A DNA stretch of 64,000 nucleotides from Glaciimonas soli (GCF_009497155.1 NZ_WINI01000003.1:186001-250000), one strand, 5' to 3'. Shown: positions 40,798 through 50,173, numbered from the stretch's first letter. The notes: a model not told the origin generated them from the sequence alone. A program made the numbers and translations.

Positions 40798-41694
40798 CTA
40801 TCCTTGTTCACTCCAAGGTACGTACTGCCGTTGCAACCAGCGTATTCCAAATTCAAAAATCGACGCGATCAAAGCGATCACCAAAATCCCCATGATCACC
40901 ACATCCGTCACCAAGAACTGTGCGGCCGATTGAATCATGAAGCCAAGACCGCACGTCGCGGCAATCAATTCTGCCGCCACTAAAGTCGACCAGCCCACGC
41001 CCAAACCTATTCGTACGCCGGTCAACACATCCGGTAGCGCGGATGGCAAAACGACGAAACGAATCAACTGCCAACGACTAGCGCCCAATGATCGTGCCGA
41101 TAGCAAACGCTGTGGATGAACCCGGCGTACTCCCTGCACCGTCGCAATCGTCAGCGGCGCAAAAATCGCCAGATAAATCAGCAGCACTTTAGACAACTCA
41201 CCAATCCCGCACCAGATCACAATCAGTGGCAAATATGCCAACGGTGGTATTGGCCGGTAAAACTCGATCAATGGATCAAATACTGCCCTTGCGCGACGAC
41301 TTAGTCCTATCCAGATACCCAACGGTATCGCGCTCACCAGCGCCAATAGCAAGGCGGCAAAAACCCGCAAGATACTGGTGCTGGCATGCTGCCATAAAGT
41401 GGCATCAACAAATCCTTCTGTCGCCACTGCATAAAATTTGTGCATGACCGCCAACGGCGATGGCAAGAACAATGGCGGCACTAAAGCCAATGCACTCACC
41501 AGCCACCATAATCCAAACAATGCAAATACAGTAATCAGCGTGATCGTCCGATCTGAAACCGGCGCACGTGCTGTTACTTCAGATTTGCCGCGTCGTGACG
41601 CTTGTGTCGAGACGGGTATTGACGCTTGTATTAATATTTCGCGCGGCAATTCAAGCGCCGACAGGGTCGCTGATAATTCACTCATGCTGCCCAC
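40798..41694 (-). CDS. tauC: Taurine/sulfonate ABC transporter permease
   Basis: A 298-residue BPD-type permease with about six membrane segments and the EAA loop segment (ARSLGASRWQLIRFVVLPSA). The first 45 residues are an extra polar extension. Its start overlaps the tauB end by 13 bases. It forms an uptake system with TauB and TauA for taurine or other alkanesulfonates. Substrate choice is by similarity to TauC; SsuC is the alternative. Confidence 0.87.
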   Translation of the reverse strand: MGSMSELSATLSALELPREILIQASIPVSTQASRRGKSEVTARAPVSDRTITLITVFALFGLWWLVSALALVPPLFLPSPLAVMHKFYAVATEGFVDATLWQHASTSILRVFAALLLALVSAIPLGIWIGLSRRARAVFDPLIEFYRPIPPLAYLPLIVIWCGIGELSKVLLIYLAIFAPLTIATVQGVRRVHPQRLLSARSLGASRWQLIRFVVLPSALPDVLTGVRIGLGVGWSTLVAAELIAATCGLGFMIQSAAQFLVTDVVIMGILVIALIASIFEFGIRWLQRQYVPWSEQG

Positions 41695-42518
41695 GCTTCT
41701 TTGTTAGTTTCATACTTAACTTCGTCATGCTTAACTTCATTCTGCAATAACTGTTCAAGAATCTCTTCGCGTAAGCGGACAAAAGAAGGATCGGACTTAA
41801 TGCTGCGCGCCGATTCACCAGCCGCAAAGCGCTGACCGAATTCCAGTTGATGCACACTTTCAACGCGACCCGGACGTGCGCGCAACAACACCAAATCAGT
41901 GGCTAAAAACAAAGCCTCTTCGACGCTATGCGTAATCATGAACATGCCTTTTCCGCTGCGATGCCACACTTGCAGCAAGTGCTCTTGCATCCTCTCACGC
42001 GTCAGGGCATCGAGCGCACCCAGAGGCTCATCCAACAATAAAAAGCGCGGATCAACCGCCAATGCGCGAGCCAGACTGACACGCTGACGCATGCCGCCAG
42101 ACAGTTTATCGATAGCGTAATCGGCGTAGTCTGCCAAGCCAGTCAGCTGCAAATATTCATGCGCTTTCTCTGCGCGTTTTTCTTTGCCCCAACCGGCCAG
42201 ACGCAGCCCAAACACCACGTTTTCCTGCACCGTTTGCCAAGGTAACAAAGTATCGCTTTGAAACACCACGCCGCGTTCAGCACCCGGCCCGGTAATCGCA
42301 CTGCCATCCAAACTGACACTGCCGCTAGTCGGCGTCAGAAAACCGGCGATCACATTCAACAAAGTCGTCTTGCCACATCCCGACTCGCCAATCACCACGG
42401 TGAAACTGCCATCACGACAATCCAGCGACAGGTTGCGTAATACTTCGACTGATTGCGTTGGATTGCGGCGTGAAGATGGAGTGTTAAAACTCACACCTAT
42501 GGATTGCAAGCGAATCAT
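41682..42518 (-). CDS. tauB: Taurine/sulfonate ABC transporter ATPase
   Basis: A 278-residue ATPase: Walker A GESGCGKTT, signature LSGGMRQR, Walker B FLLLDEPLGALDA and H-loop ITHSVEEAL. TauB/SsuB family. It lies 199 bases after tauA, with a 165-base inverted-repeat element in the gap, and overlaps tauC. Cytoplasmic face of the inner membrane. Confidence 0.88.
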   Translation of the reverse strand: MIRLQSIGVSFNTPSSRRNPTQSVEVLRNLSLDCRDGSFTVVIGESGCGKTTLLNVIAGFLTPTSGSVSLDGSAITGPGAERGVVFQSDTLLPWQTVQENVVFGLRLAGWGKEKRAEKAHEYLQLTGLADYADYAIDKLSGGMRQRVSLARALAVDPRFLLLDEPLGALDALTRERMQEHLLQVWHRSGKGMFMITHSVEEALFLATDLVLLRARPGRVESVHQLEFGQRFAAGESARSIKSDPSFVRLREEILEQLLQNEVKHDEVKYETNKEAWAA

Positions 42519-42540
42519 GATGCTTCCTTATTAACTGATG

Positions 42541-42705
42541 TTACACAAAGCCGTGGTGCGCATGGCATGTTGTGCTCACAACACGGTGTAGCGCAGACCG
42601 AAAGAAGTTAATTTCAGAGATCACTGCTTGAGCAAACCCTGTTTCCGATATCCAGACCATAAGACCGTGAGCACAACGTGCCATGCGTACCACGGCTTTG
42701 CGTAA
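42541..42705. repeat. 165-base inverted-repeat element between tauA and tauB
   Basis: Arms at 42541-42579 and 42667-42705 match over 39 bases with three transitions (core CAAAGCCGTGGT .. CGCATGGCA .. GTTGTGCTCAC). The 87-base middle has no reading frame. It looks like a MITE-like insertion or a very long extragenic hairpin inside the operon. Target duplications were not seen. A related-looking element lies at 62706-62806. Confidence 0.75.
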
Positions 42706-42717
42706 GGTCAATAAAAC

Positions 42718-43719
42718 TTATTTTTCAGCCTGTGCCACAAAAGTCCCATTCACATACGGCTGATAATCCGGCAATACGCGTTCCACTTTCTTTTGCTCTT
42801 TCAGGAATGCGGAAGTCGCTGCCAATGCCTTGACGGTAGTACCATCAACGCCGCCCAGCAATTGCACTTGTTCTTTCAAGACAGGGAAGCTGCTACCAGC
42901 CAATAATTCAGGGATGTCCGATTCTTTGGCGCCAGTCAAACGTGCAATTTTCACTGACTGCGGCGAGCCAACTTTCCACTCTGCGCCATGAGCACGGTAA
43001 TCGGCATAGGCCAGTCCAGTCACTTTCACAAACTCCGTCACAAAGTCAGGATTTTTTTGCGCAAAATCTTTACGAACTATCCACGCATCAAACGTCGGCG
43101 CGCCCCATTTTGCCACCTCTGCTGAGCTCGTCAAAATCTTGCCGGTCTCTTTCGCCTTACCTAATGCCGGATCCCACACATAAGCCGCATCGATATCGCC
43201 ACGCTGCCAGGCAGCGGTAATTTCTTGTGGACGTAAATTCAGAATCTGCACTTTGTTTGGGTCTATGCCCCAATGCTTCAAAGCCGCCAATAAGCTGTAA
43301 TGCGTGGTCGAAACAAACGGCACCGCGATTTTCTTACCGATCAAATCCTGTGCTTTCGTAATGCCGCTGCCATTGCGCACCACCAGCGCTTCTGCCTGAC
43401 CGATCTGCGCCGCAATCAAGATGGTTTCAATCGGCAATTCACGCGTAGCGGCCGCAGCCAATGGACTGCTGCCAAGATAACCGACCTGAATATCACCGGA
43501 AGCAACCGCTGTAATCACATCTGCGCCGCTATCAAATTTTTTCCAATTGATTTTCCAGCCAGTCGCCTTTTCATAAGCACCGTCAGCTTGTGCCACTTTG
43601 GCAGGCTCGACCACAGTTTGATAGGCGATGTTGACTTCTTTATCTGCAGCCAAAGCGTGCGCAGAAATGAGAGAGAAAATAGCCAGTGCTGGCAATTTTT
43701 TAAGAGCGGCGGCAATCAT
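42718..43719 (-). CDS. tauA: Taurine ABC transporter substrate-binding protein
   Basis: A 333-residue periplasmic protein with a signal peptide (residues 1-24, ending SAHALA). The mature domain matches TauA (EVNIAYQTVVEPAKVAQADG, IQVGYLGSSPLAAAATRELP, FVSTTHYSLLAALKHWGI, AAWQRGDIDAAYVWDPAL). First gene of tauABC. No tauD (taurine dioxygenase) follows, so desulfonation must be encoded elsewhere or the transporter serves another sulfonate. Confidence 0.92.
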   Translation of the reverse strand: MIAAALKKLPALAIFSLISAHALAADKEVNIAYQTVVEPAKVAQADGAYEKATGWKINWKKFDSGADVITAVASGDIQVGYLGSSPLAAAATRELPIETILIAAQIGQAEALVVRNGSGITKAQDLIGKKIAVPFVSTTHYSLLAALKHWGIDPNKVQILNLRPQEITAAWQRGDIDAAYVWDPALGKAKETGKILTSSAEVAKWGAPTFDAWIVRKDFAQKNPDFVTEFVKVTGLAYADYRAHGAEWKVGSPQSVKIARLTGAKESDIPELLAGSSFPVLKEQVQLLGGVDGTTVKALAATSAFLKEQKKVERVLPDYQPYVNGTFVAQAEK

Positions 43720-43958
43720 GGAATTCCTCGTTGGGGTTGGTTAAAGTTGTCATTACCGATCGCTTACAGTACGCGATTTGTACTACAAGCAAAACGAAGG
43801 AATTCGGCGATGCTTATGCGATTTTCAAATATCTCGACAGGAGGAAACAAGATTATTGAATAAGCAAAACAGCAAGAGGCGAAATTCACTCATCTAAGCA
43901 ATTAAGAGTAAATTGAAAATATATATCGCTGCAAATTACGACGTGCGGAGAGATTGTC

Positions 43959-44288
43959 ATGAACATACGTTGGCAGGATTGGGTATGCATAGGGCTAGGT
44001 TGCTGGCTGATGCTTTCACCTTGGCAGATGGATTATTGGCTAAACAAACCCGCAACCGAAAACGCCATCGGGATTGGCGCCGTGCTGATCATGTTTAATT
44101 TAATTTCTGTCAATAGACTGATCGACAAAGGCGAAGAAATTCTCAATATTCTGTTAGGTTTTTGGATCATGCTCTCGCCGTTTACGCTGAATTTTCAAGA
44201 TGAGAAAACAATGATGTTAAACATGGTTCTGGTTGGCTCCTTGATCGTCATCCTTGCTGTCTGGCAGATTTATGATACGGTGAAATAA
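43959..44288 (+). CDS. SPW-repeat membrane protein
   Basis: A 109-residue protein with four membrane helices. Two copies of the SPW repeat are visible (CWLMLSPWQMDYW near residue 15 and FWIMLSPFTLNFQ near 70). The family is common and uncharacterised. It starts with a GGAGAG site. Probably monocistronic; the next gene is 88 bases downstream. Confidence 0.85.
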   Translation: MNIRWQDWVCIGLGCWLMLSPWQMDYWLNKPATENAIGIGAVLIMFNLISVNRLIDKGEEILNILLGFWIMLSPFTLNFQDEKTMMLNMVLVGSLIVILAVWQIYDTVK

Positions 44289-44376
44289 GAAAAATTCTAT
44301 TTATACGAAGCGACAACGCCATTTGGCAATTTTGCGTATGCTTACTCTTTCCTTGAATCCGTAAATAAGGTTTTTC

Positions 44377-45081
44377 ATGACTAGTCTTTCCACCTTCCCC
44401 ATCACCCAAAAGTGGCCAGCTCAGCATCCTGATCGCATCCAACTTTATTCTCTGCCGACACCCAACGGCGTCAAAGTATCCATCATGCTGGAAGAATGTG
44501 GTCTGCCCTATGAGCCACATCTGGTCAGTTTCGAGACCAATGACCAAATGTCACCGGCGTTTCTGTCACTCAACCCTAATAACAAAATCCCTGCCATTCT
44601 CGATCCCAATGGTCCAGGTGGACAACCACTGCCGTTGTTTGAGTCCGGTGCGATCCTGATATATCTGGCTGATAAATGCGAGCAATTCATGCCTAAAGAT
44701 CTTGCTGCTCGTTATGAGACTATCCAGTGGCTGATGTTCCAAATGGGCGGCATTGGGCCGATGTTCGGGCAGGTTGGTTTTTTTCACAAATTCGCTGGCA
44801 AGGACTACGAAGACAAGCGCCCGCGCGATCGTTACGTTGCCGAGGCTAAGCGTTTACTCGCCGTATTGAATCAACGACTTGCGAAACGCCAGTGGATTAT
44901 GGGAGATGCGTATACCATCGCCGATATCGCCACTTTCCCTTGGGTGCGCAACCTGATCGGCTTCTATGAAGCTGGCGATCTGGTGGGTATTGCAGATTTC
45001 CCGCATGTCACGCGCGCGTTAGATGCATTTGTGGCGCGTCCGGCGGTCGTAAAAGGTCTGCAAATTCCCAAACGGGGTTGA
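44377..45081 (+). CDS. Glutathione S-transferase family protein, YghU/YfcG-like
   Basis: A 234-residue GST-like protein: LYSLPTPNGVKVSIMLEECG, LNPNNKIPAILDPNGPGG and ESGAILIYLADKC in the thioredoxin domain, then the helical domain with YTIADIATFPWVRN. This subgroup (YfcG, YghU) has disulfide-bond reductase activity with glutathione. Cytoplasmic. A terminator hairpin follows after about 60 bases. Confidence 0.9.
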   Translation: MTSLSTFPITQKWPAQHPDRIQLYSLPTPNGVKVSIMLEECGLPYEPHLVSFETNDQMSPAFLSLNPNNKIPAILDPNGPGGQPLPLFESGAILIYLADKCEQFMPKDLAARYETIQWLMFQMGGIGPMFGQVGFFHKFAGKDYEDKRPRDRYVAEAKRLLAVLNQRLAKRQWIMGDAYTIADIATFPWVRNLIGFYEAGDLVGIADFPHVTRALDAFVARPAVVKGLQIPKRG

Positions 45082-45140
45082 GCTTCGCATAGTACGGCAG
45101 TAACTGTCCTATCACTTCAACAGCAAATTAGCGGTACAAA

Positions 45141-45176
45141 AATAAAAGCGGAGCCTATATGGACTCCGCTTTTATT
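45141..45176. terminator. Bidirectional terminator between convergent genes
   Basis: The stem AAAAGCGGAG / CTCCGCTTTT has A-run and T-run flanks on both sides. It lies 60 bases after the GST gene and 64 bases before the end of the convergent patatin-like gene, so it can serve both. Confidence 0.8.
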
Positions 45177-45239
45177 TACGCGTTAAACAATGTCAGTACC
45201 GAACATGCAGTTAGCCGTCGATGCGGTCAAATGAATGTA

Positions 45240-46343
45240 CTACAGCGGTTGCACCAGGCGCATATCGGGGCGCTCCACAAACGCAGCAAACGCATCGCGT
45301 AACTGCGTTCCTTGCCGGATTGCCACTTGCCATTGCTGCTGGCGCATCTCGTGTTCCAGACCGTAGTGCGAAAAATCTTTGCGGTCCGGCAGTTTTTTGC
45401 GCGGCAGGCTGCGCAGGAATGATGCTGACGGCGCCAACACAATCACGTTGTCCATCCAATCGCGATGACGGTCTTGTCCGGCGCGCCGCCACGGTAAAGC
45501 TTTGTCAAGCCAGCCCGGTACGATGTGCCGGCTAAAATGCGGATACAGCACCAAGTCGGCGTCCAGCCCTTGTTGCAGGCGTGTGTAGGGCAGCGCCAGA
45601 TGATAGTCGATAATTCCGCCATCCCAGTAAGTGCCGCGTGGCGCATGCAAAATTTCGGAGACCGGTTCCATCACCAACGGCAGTGTGCCAGAAGCCAATA
45701 ACACCGCCTCCAGATTGGCCGCGGACAGCGGTGCGAAATGGGTATTGAAAGCGTCAAACGAAGCACTTAGCCAGTGATTCGCTGCGCGTACATCACCGAT
45801 TACGACTCGCTCCAGATGACGTGCCAAACCGGCCCGTGAAGTCAGATTGGCCAAGGTCGCTGCACCGAAGCCTGCTTTAATGGCCCAGTTATTGCGCGGC
45901 ACATCAAGCAAACCGCGGCCGCGTGCGGTGATCAATTGCAAACGATGATAAGGATGGCTGGTGATATCCGCTGCATGGCCAGCGATGAAATCGTGCAACA
46001 CATCTTGCACCACCGTACTGACTTGCAATGGCGACGGCTTTTTCGAATAACGCTGTGCGCAATAGACGTCCCCTAACCGTTGAAAAGCCGCTACGGGATC
46101 GCTGTCACAGGCCGCTGCCATACGCCAGGCACCGATCGAAGAACCAATCAACGTGCGCTCACGCGGGGCCGCCGGTAACCAATGACCGAACAGGAATTGA
46201 TCAAGTGCTTGGAATATCAAACCCTTGGGACCACCGGCAGCAGCTGGAATTACGGCCACGTCCTGCGCTTGCAGACCATGACTTTTGAGCCGCGCCAACG
46301 CTCCCGGGCCGGCGTGAATTGTCAGAGGTGATGATGCATTCAT
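45240..46343 (-). CDS. Patatin-like phospholipase
   Basis: About 367 residues from the start at 46343 (MNASSPLTIHAGPGALARLK); longer in-frame starts at 46385 or 46424 lack conserved sequence. The patatin fold has the oxyanion loop AAAGGPKGLIFQALDQ, the nucleophile serine in GSSIGAWR, and the catalytic Asp in DGGIIDYH. It would hydrolyse acyl esters of phospholipids. No signal peptide was seen, so the location is unclear. It follows the exported unknown protein gene beyond a strong terminator, so it is separately transcribed. Confidence 0.85.
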   Translation of the reverse strand: MNASSPLTIHAGPGALARLKSHGLQAQDVAVIPAAAGGPKGLIFQALDQFLFGHWLPAAPRERTLIGSSIGAWRMAAACDSDPVAAFQRLGDVYCAQRYSKKPSPLQVSTVVQDVLHDFIAGHAADITSHPYHRLQLITARGRGLLDVPRNNWAIKAGFGAATLANLTSRAGLARHLERVVIGDVRAANHWLSASFDAFNTHFAPLSAANLEAVLLASGTLPLVMEPVSEILHAPRGTYWDGGIIDYHLALPYTRLQQGLDADLVLYPHFSRHIVPGWLDKALPWRRAGQDRHRDWMDNVIVLAPSASFLRSLPRKKLPDRKDFSHYGLEHEMRQQQWQVAIRQGTQLRDAFAAFVERPDMRLVQPL

Positions 46344-46403
46344 TTGTTCGTTTTCATTTATATCGTTACCGGCTAAAAAAATCATTGCCTCAACAGCGGA
46401 CGC

Positions 46404-46440
46404 AAAAAAACTTCCGGCACACATTGATGTGTGCCGGAAG
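46404..46440 (-). terminator. Strong rho-independent terminator
   Basis: On the minus strand CTTCCGGCACACAT pairs perfectly with ATGTGTGCCGGAAG and is followed directly by seven T. It lies just after the end of the 467-residue exported protein gene. Confidence 0.92.
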
Positions 46441-46463
46441 TTCGATATGGTAACGCTATTAAC

Positions 46464-47867
46464 CTACTTTGGTTTGACGCAACCACGCTGCTCAAAAGTG
46501 GCGCGATCCGTATAGGTGGATTGCGGGAAGTACTCACCTAATACTGCCGCTTCATCGCCCGGTTTTTTGGTAGCGAACAAGCTCTGTGGATAGAACTCAC
46601 GTGATGGCATCATATGGCGATAAATCAGAATACCGCCAGCCGAATTGCCGATGCCGTCGCCAGCACTACCCCAGTCCAGCCACGCCACGCCACATTCGGC
46701 GCGAGCATTCGCTGGCCGCTGCGCCGCCGTCGAGACCACGATAGTATAGTCGCCGTGACTATCCAGCGGCACCTGCTCGTCGTACAGACAATCATCGACG
46801 GCAGTATCCGCCAGCGAGTGATTCTTACACACTGACCAGTAACGTAACTGCGCTGGCTTCATCACTTTCTCATTGCCGTAGGTATGCGGCGTGGTGGGTG
46901 CCTTGGCATGCATCACTAATATCGCCCCATAACGCTGATCGATGTAGGCCGACATGTAAGTATTATCCAGTGTGCCGTAAAAGCCGTTACGCCGTGTCGT
47001 ATCCATTTTCGCGCGTAACGCTTCGTACGGCGTACCAATCAATACGTTGGTTACAGATAAAGCTGGATTGAAGAAAGCACTCCATAACGGTGGGTTTTGC
47101 GCCGGATGCAATGGAGCGCTCGGCCCGGTTAGTGCAAACATCTGATGCACCGTGTCGACTGGTAAATGCACATCGCGGATTTCCCCCTCTGGCACGATGA
47201 TCTGTTTGCACAGTGTCGCACCGGTCACGGTCTGCCCGTCGGCCAGCATCATCACGGGTTCCGGCAGTGGCACGCCCCCCTTAATGTCCTGCCCGTGGTC
47301 TGGAACATAGACCCTGTACCAAAGCTGCTGCACGCCATTGCTGGCATTGGCAAAAAGGCGGTTGCCATGACTACGGCCATCAGCGACGTTGACTTGTCCC
47401 ATACTGCCTTCGGCCAGGTCAATACGATAGGCACGCTGTTTGCCATCGCGCTGCGCACCCGGAAGAAACGGATTAACCGAGCCAGGTTCCGGCGCGATCA
47501 TCAAGTCATTCAGACGGTCGACCGGCAAGCCCTCAGCGTTGTAAGTCGTGAAGGACATGTGGCGTCCATGCGTAAACTCTCCCTGCAGATAAAGCTTGGC
47601 GCCGGGCGGTAACTTGTACTGCGCTGCCCAATACGTCGCGCCGGTATCTGGAAACAGAATATTGAAGGAATTGGCACTGACGGTGCCGCCCCAAAAGCAA
47701 TTGGTCGGTATTGATGATTGCGCCGACATATGGGCAATCTGCTCGGCCGACATTGGCGCTACTTGCGGACGCCAGGTGCTTAAATCAGGCGGTTGGGCGT
47801 TACTGGCGATACTGACCATGAGCGTGGCACCGATCGCCATTGCACCGAATATGTTACGTACTGTCAT
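46464..47867 (-). CDS. Large exported protein of unknown function
   Basis: A 467-residue protein with a signal peptide (residues 1-24, ending SNAQ). I do not recognise a characterised family; the C-terminal third (AQLRYWSVCKNHS, SHGDYTIVVSTAAQRP) faintly recalls DUF1214-type folds. Several cysteines (near 57, 345, 358, 387 and the C-terminus) suggest disulfides in the periplasm. It is monocistronic with its own terminator. A LysR gene lies next to it upstream in the same direction. Enzyme or binding role cannot be told. Confidence 0.75.
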   Translation of the reverse strand: MTVRNIFGAMAIGATLMVSIASNAQPPDLSTWRPQVAPMSAEQIAHMSAQSSIPTNCFWGGTVSANSFNILFPDTGATYWAAQYKLPPGAKLYLQGEFTHGRHMSFTTYNAEGLPVDRLNDLMIAPEPGSVNPFLPGAQRDGKQRAYRIDLAEGSMGQVNVADGRSHGNRLFANASNGVQQLWYRVYVPDHGQDIKGGVPLPEPVMMLADGQTVTGATLCKQIIVPEGEIRDVHLPVDTVHQMFALTGPSAPLHPAQNPPLWSAFFNPALSVTNVLIGTPYEALRAKMDTTRRNGFYGTLDNTYMSAYIDQRYGAILVMHAKAPTTPHTYGNEKVMKPAQLRYWSVCKNHSLADTAVDDCLYDEQVPLDSHGDYTIVVSTAAQRPANARAECGVAWLDWGSAGDGIGNSAGGILIYRHMMPSREFYPQSLFATKKPGDEAAVLGEYFPQSTYTDRATFEQRGCVKPK

Positions 47868-48039
47868 GCTGGTGTCTCCTCGTTCCTACGGAATCGTTGT
47901 TATGTACATGCACTGCGCCATAAAGAAGCGAACAGGCGAACATAACGATACTGGCAGAACGAGATACATAATTCAAATGCATATATTTGATATTTTCAAT
48001 GCGAAAAACGCATATGTATTTATATCAAACTTGCTATAA

Positions 48040-48960
48040 CTAAACGAGAGATCCGTCGTGCAAACTCCGATCACACTCGATGATCACCTCCATCGCCCGC
48101 TGCGCCGTGGGTGAAACACTGCGGTTGGCCAGATACACAATCACGAACTGCATGTCGAAGCCAGCGGAATCGATGAATTCGATACGCTGCAGACGACCGT
48201 CAGCCAGTTCGCTACGTACTGCCGACAACGGGGCATAGAATGCAATGTCAGACTGCTCGGCCAATAGCTTGAGCGAAAATACGCTATTACACTCAACCCG
48301 AAAATTAAGCATATCTCCCGATTTGAAGCGCAACGATTTGCGCATTTCCTCGCGCATATGTGGCGGCAACGGCACCGAAGCCAGATGCATCTGGCGCAAC
48401 AGCGCATGGGACAGAGTGGCATTCTTGAATACCGGATGCCCGGCACGCACAAACCACCCGCAGTGATGGGGCGTCATCAGATGCGTTGCCAGTTCCGGCG
48501 CATGTATAATGCCGCGCCTATCCGTGACAAAGAAGTCAATGCTCTCCGCATGTAATTGCTCCAGCATTCCGATCCAGTTATTCACTTCCGCCCGCATCGA
48601 TAGCCGAGGATAAGCCTTGGTCAGCATCGCCATCGTTTGCGACAACATGATCGCTGCCGGATATGGACCAAAACCAAAACTGACATCGCCCAAATCGTGA
48701 TTCTTGAATAGAGAAACGTCACGCTCCAGCGCACGCGCTTCGAACAAGACCCGACGCGCGCGCTCCATCACCAGCTTGCCGGCTGGCGTCAATGTCACAC
48801 CACGCGGATGGCGGTCGAATAACTGCAATTCCATATCCTGCTCCAGCGCCTGGATACTGCGCGTCAGCGCAGGTTGACTCAGATGCACTTCCTCAGCTGC
48901 CCGTGCGAACGATCCCTCTTTCGCCAGCGCCACCAGTTGTTCCAGTTGACGTAGATTCAT
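48040..48960 (-). CDS. LysR family transcriptional regulator
   Basis: A 306-residue LysR protein: N-terminal HTH (MNLRQLEQLVALAKEGSFAR, HLSQPALTRSIQALEQ) and a two-lobe effector domain (DVSFGFGPYPAAIMLSQTM). It ends 173 bases from the exported-protein start and lies divergent, 451 bases away, from the MHYT gene. Either neighbour may be its target. Effector unknown. Confidence 0.9.
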   Translation of the reverse strand: MNLRQLEQLVALAKEGSFARAAEEVHLSQPALTRSIQALEQDMELQLFDRHPRGVTLTPAGKLVMERARRVLFEARALERDVSLFKNHDLGDVSFGFGPYPAAIMLSQTMAMLTKAYPRLSMRAEVNNWIGMLEQLHAESIDFFVTDRRGIIHAPELATHLMTPHHCGWFVRAGHPVFKNATLSHALLRQMHLASVPLPPHMREEMRKSLRFKSGDMLNFRVECNSVFSLKLLAEQSDIAFYAPLSAVRSELADGRLQRIEFIDSAGFDMQFVIVYLANRSVSPTAQRAMEVIIECDRSLHDGSLV

Positions 48961-49411
48961 TCAATGCGCTCCCCACATTAATATCATTCTATTCATGCGT
49001 TTTTATTATGTTTAATGCCCGCCTATATTGGACTACTTCGCCATAAAAGGCGAGCAACACGACATGCCCCTGGCTACTAGCGTAAGCCATCCGATACAAA
49101 TCATGGCCAGCACCCCACTCATTTCGTTGACGAGATTCCAGTCATGCATTTATTGCATCAATATGATGCAATAAATGCATTTGAATTGGAAAATAATATA
49201 TTGCATAGTGGAAATTACTTGCAATTTGGACTAATCTGTCTTTGCTTCACATTTGTAATATTAAGAAATTTTTGATGTAGATAATTTGTAGAAAAATTTA
49301 GGAAGGGAATTAAAGGATGCCTCACAAGTAATCGAATTTATGCATGTTGTGACTGGCCATCCTTCGTAATTATTTATCTTTATAAAATTCACAAAAAACG
49401 GAGAAAATATA
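48961..49411. other. AT-rich intergenic region between LysR and MHYT genes
   Basis: 450 bases without a credible gene. It holds the divergent promoters of the LysR and MHYT genes and a striking perfect palindrome (49144-49180). The stretch 49180-49411 is AT-rich and shows no ORF or repeat that I could name. Confidence 0.7.
49144..49180. promoter_or_regulatory. Perfect 37-base palindrome
   Basis: ATGCATTTATTGCATCA is followed by ATA and then its exact reverse complement. ATGCAT lies at each end and TTGCATCA..TGATGCAA in the middle. It could be an operator for a dimeric regulator such as the neighbouring LysR, or a cruciform-forming site. It is 184 bases from the LysR start and 232 bases from the MHYT start. 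Confidence 0.6.
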
Positions 49412-50173
49412 ATGGAACCATTGCTAGGCCAGCTACTGCAACCTAAGTATTCGTTTGTTCTGATTTTTCTGTCTTATATCATTTCTTTTTTTGGCTCCCT
49501 GCTTGCTTTACAGTGCACGAAATGGATGTTCCGCAAAGACGGCACTTTGGACCGGGAAGTAGCTATCTGCGCTGCAATCGCACTCGGCGGTATCGGAATA
49601 TGGTCTATGCATTTCATCGGCATGCAGGCATATCGCTTACCGGTACCGATCACCTATGATCTGGTGCTGACGGTCATTTCGCTCATTGCCGCTATCGTCA
49701 TCTCTGGCATTGCGTTGTACATGACCGGACGCGGTGGAAAATTCAAAGTGCGCGGCTGGCTTGCCGGCAGTTTGCTGGCGGGGCTGGGGGTCTGCGTAAT
49801 GCACTATATGGGCATGTACGCAATGGACCTGAGTGCAGTCATGACCTTGAATCCTGTCACTGTCGGGCTTTCAGTAGTCATCGCCATCGTCGCAGCCGCC
49901 GCAGCACTGTGGCTAGCGTTCAATCTGACCAAGCTATCGCATCACATAATTGCCGCACTGGTCATGGGGCTTGCTGTGTGCAGCATGCATTATGTCGGCA
50001 TGTCGGCAGCTAGCATGATATGTGTTGCCGAGAAGTCGTCGACTGCGTGGAAAATTTCTGGTGACGATCTTGGTCTCTGGGTTTTCGGTGTAGCTTCGAT
50101 CGCACTGCTATATATTTTCTGGGTGGTAATGGGACGTAACATTGCCAATCCAGCATTGCAAAGCAGCGCGTGA
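49412..50173 (+). CDS. MHYT-domain membrane sensor
   Basis: A 253-residue inner-membrane protein with seven predicted helices and three MHYT-type motifs centred on His67 (WSMHFIGM), His130 (VMHYMGMYAM) and His192 (SMHYVGMSAA). The family is predicted to sense O2, CO or NO via metal. It stands alone, with no GGDEF, EAL or histidine-kinase domain attached. A ribosome site (GGAGAAAA) precedes the ATG. Confidence 0.88.
   Translation: MEPLLGQLLQPKYSFVLIFLSYIISFFGSLLALQCTKWMFRKDGTLDREVAICAAIALGGIGIWSMHFIGMQAYRLPVPITYDLVLTVISLIAAIVISGIALYMTGRGGKFKVRGWLAGSLLAGLGVCVMHYMGMYAMDLSAVMTLNPVTVGLSVVIAIVAAAAALWLAFNLTKLSHHIIAALVMGLAVCSMHYVGMSAASMICVAEKSSTAWKISGDDLGLWVFGVASIALLYIFWVVMGRNIANPALQSSA

Noticed and set aside
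45221-45535. Plus-strand open frame opposite the patatin-like gene
   Set aside because: Antisense shadow of a clear coding region.
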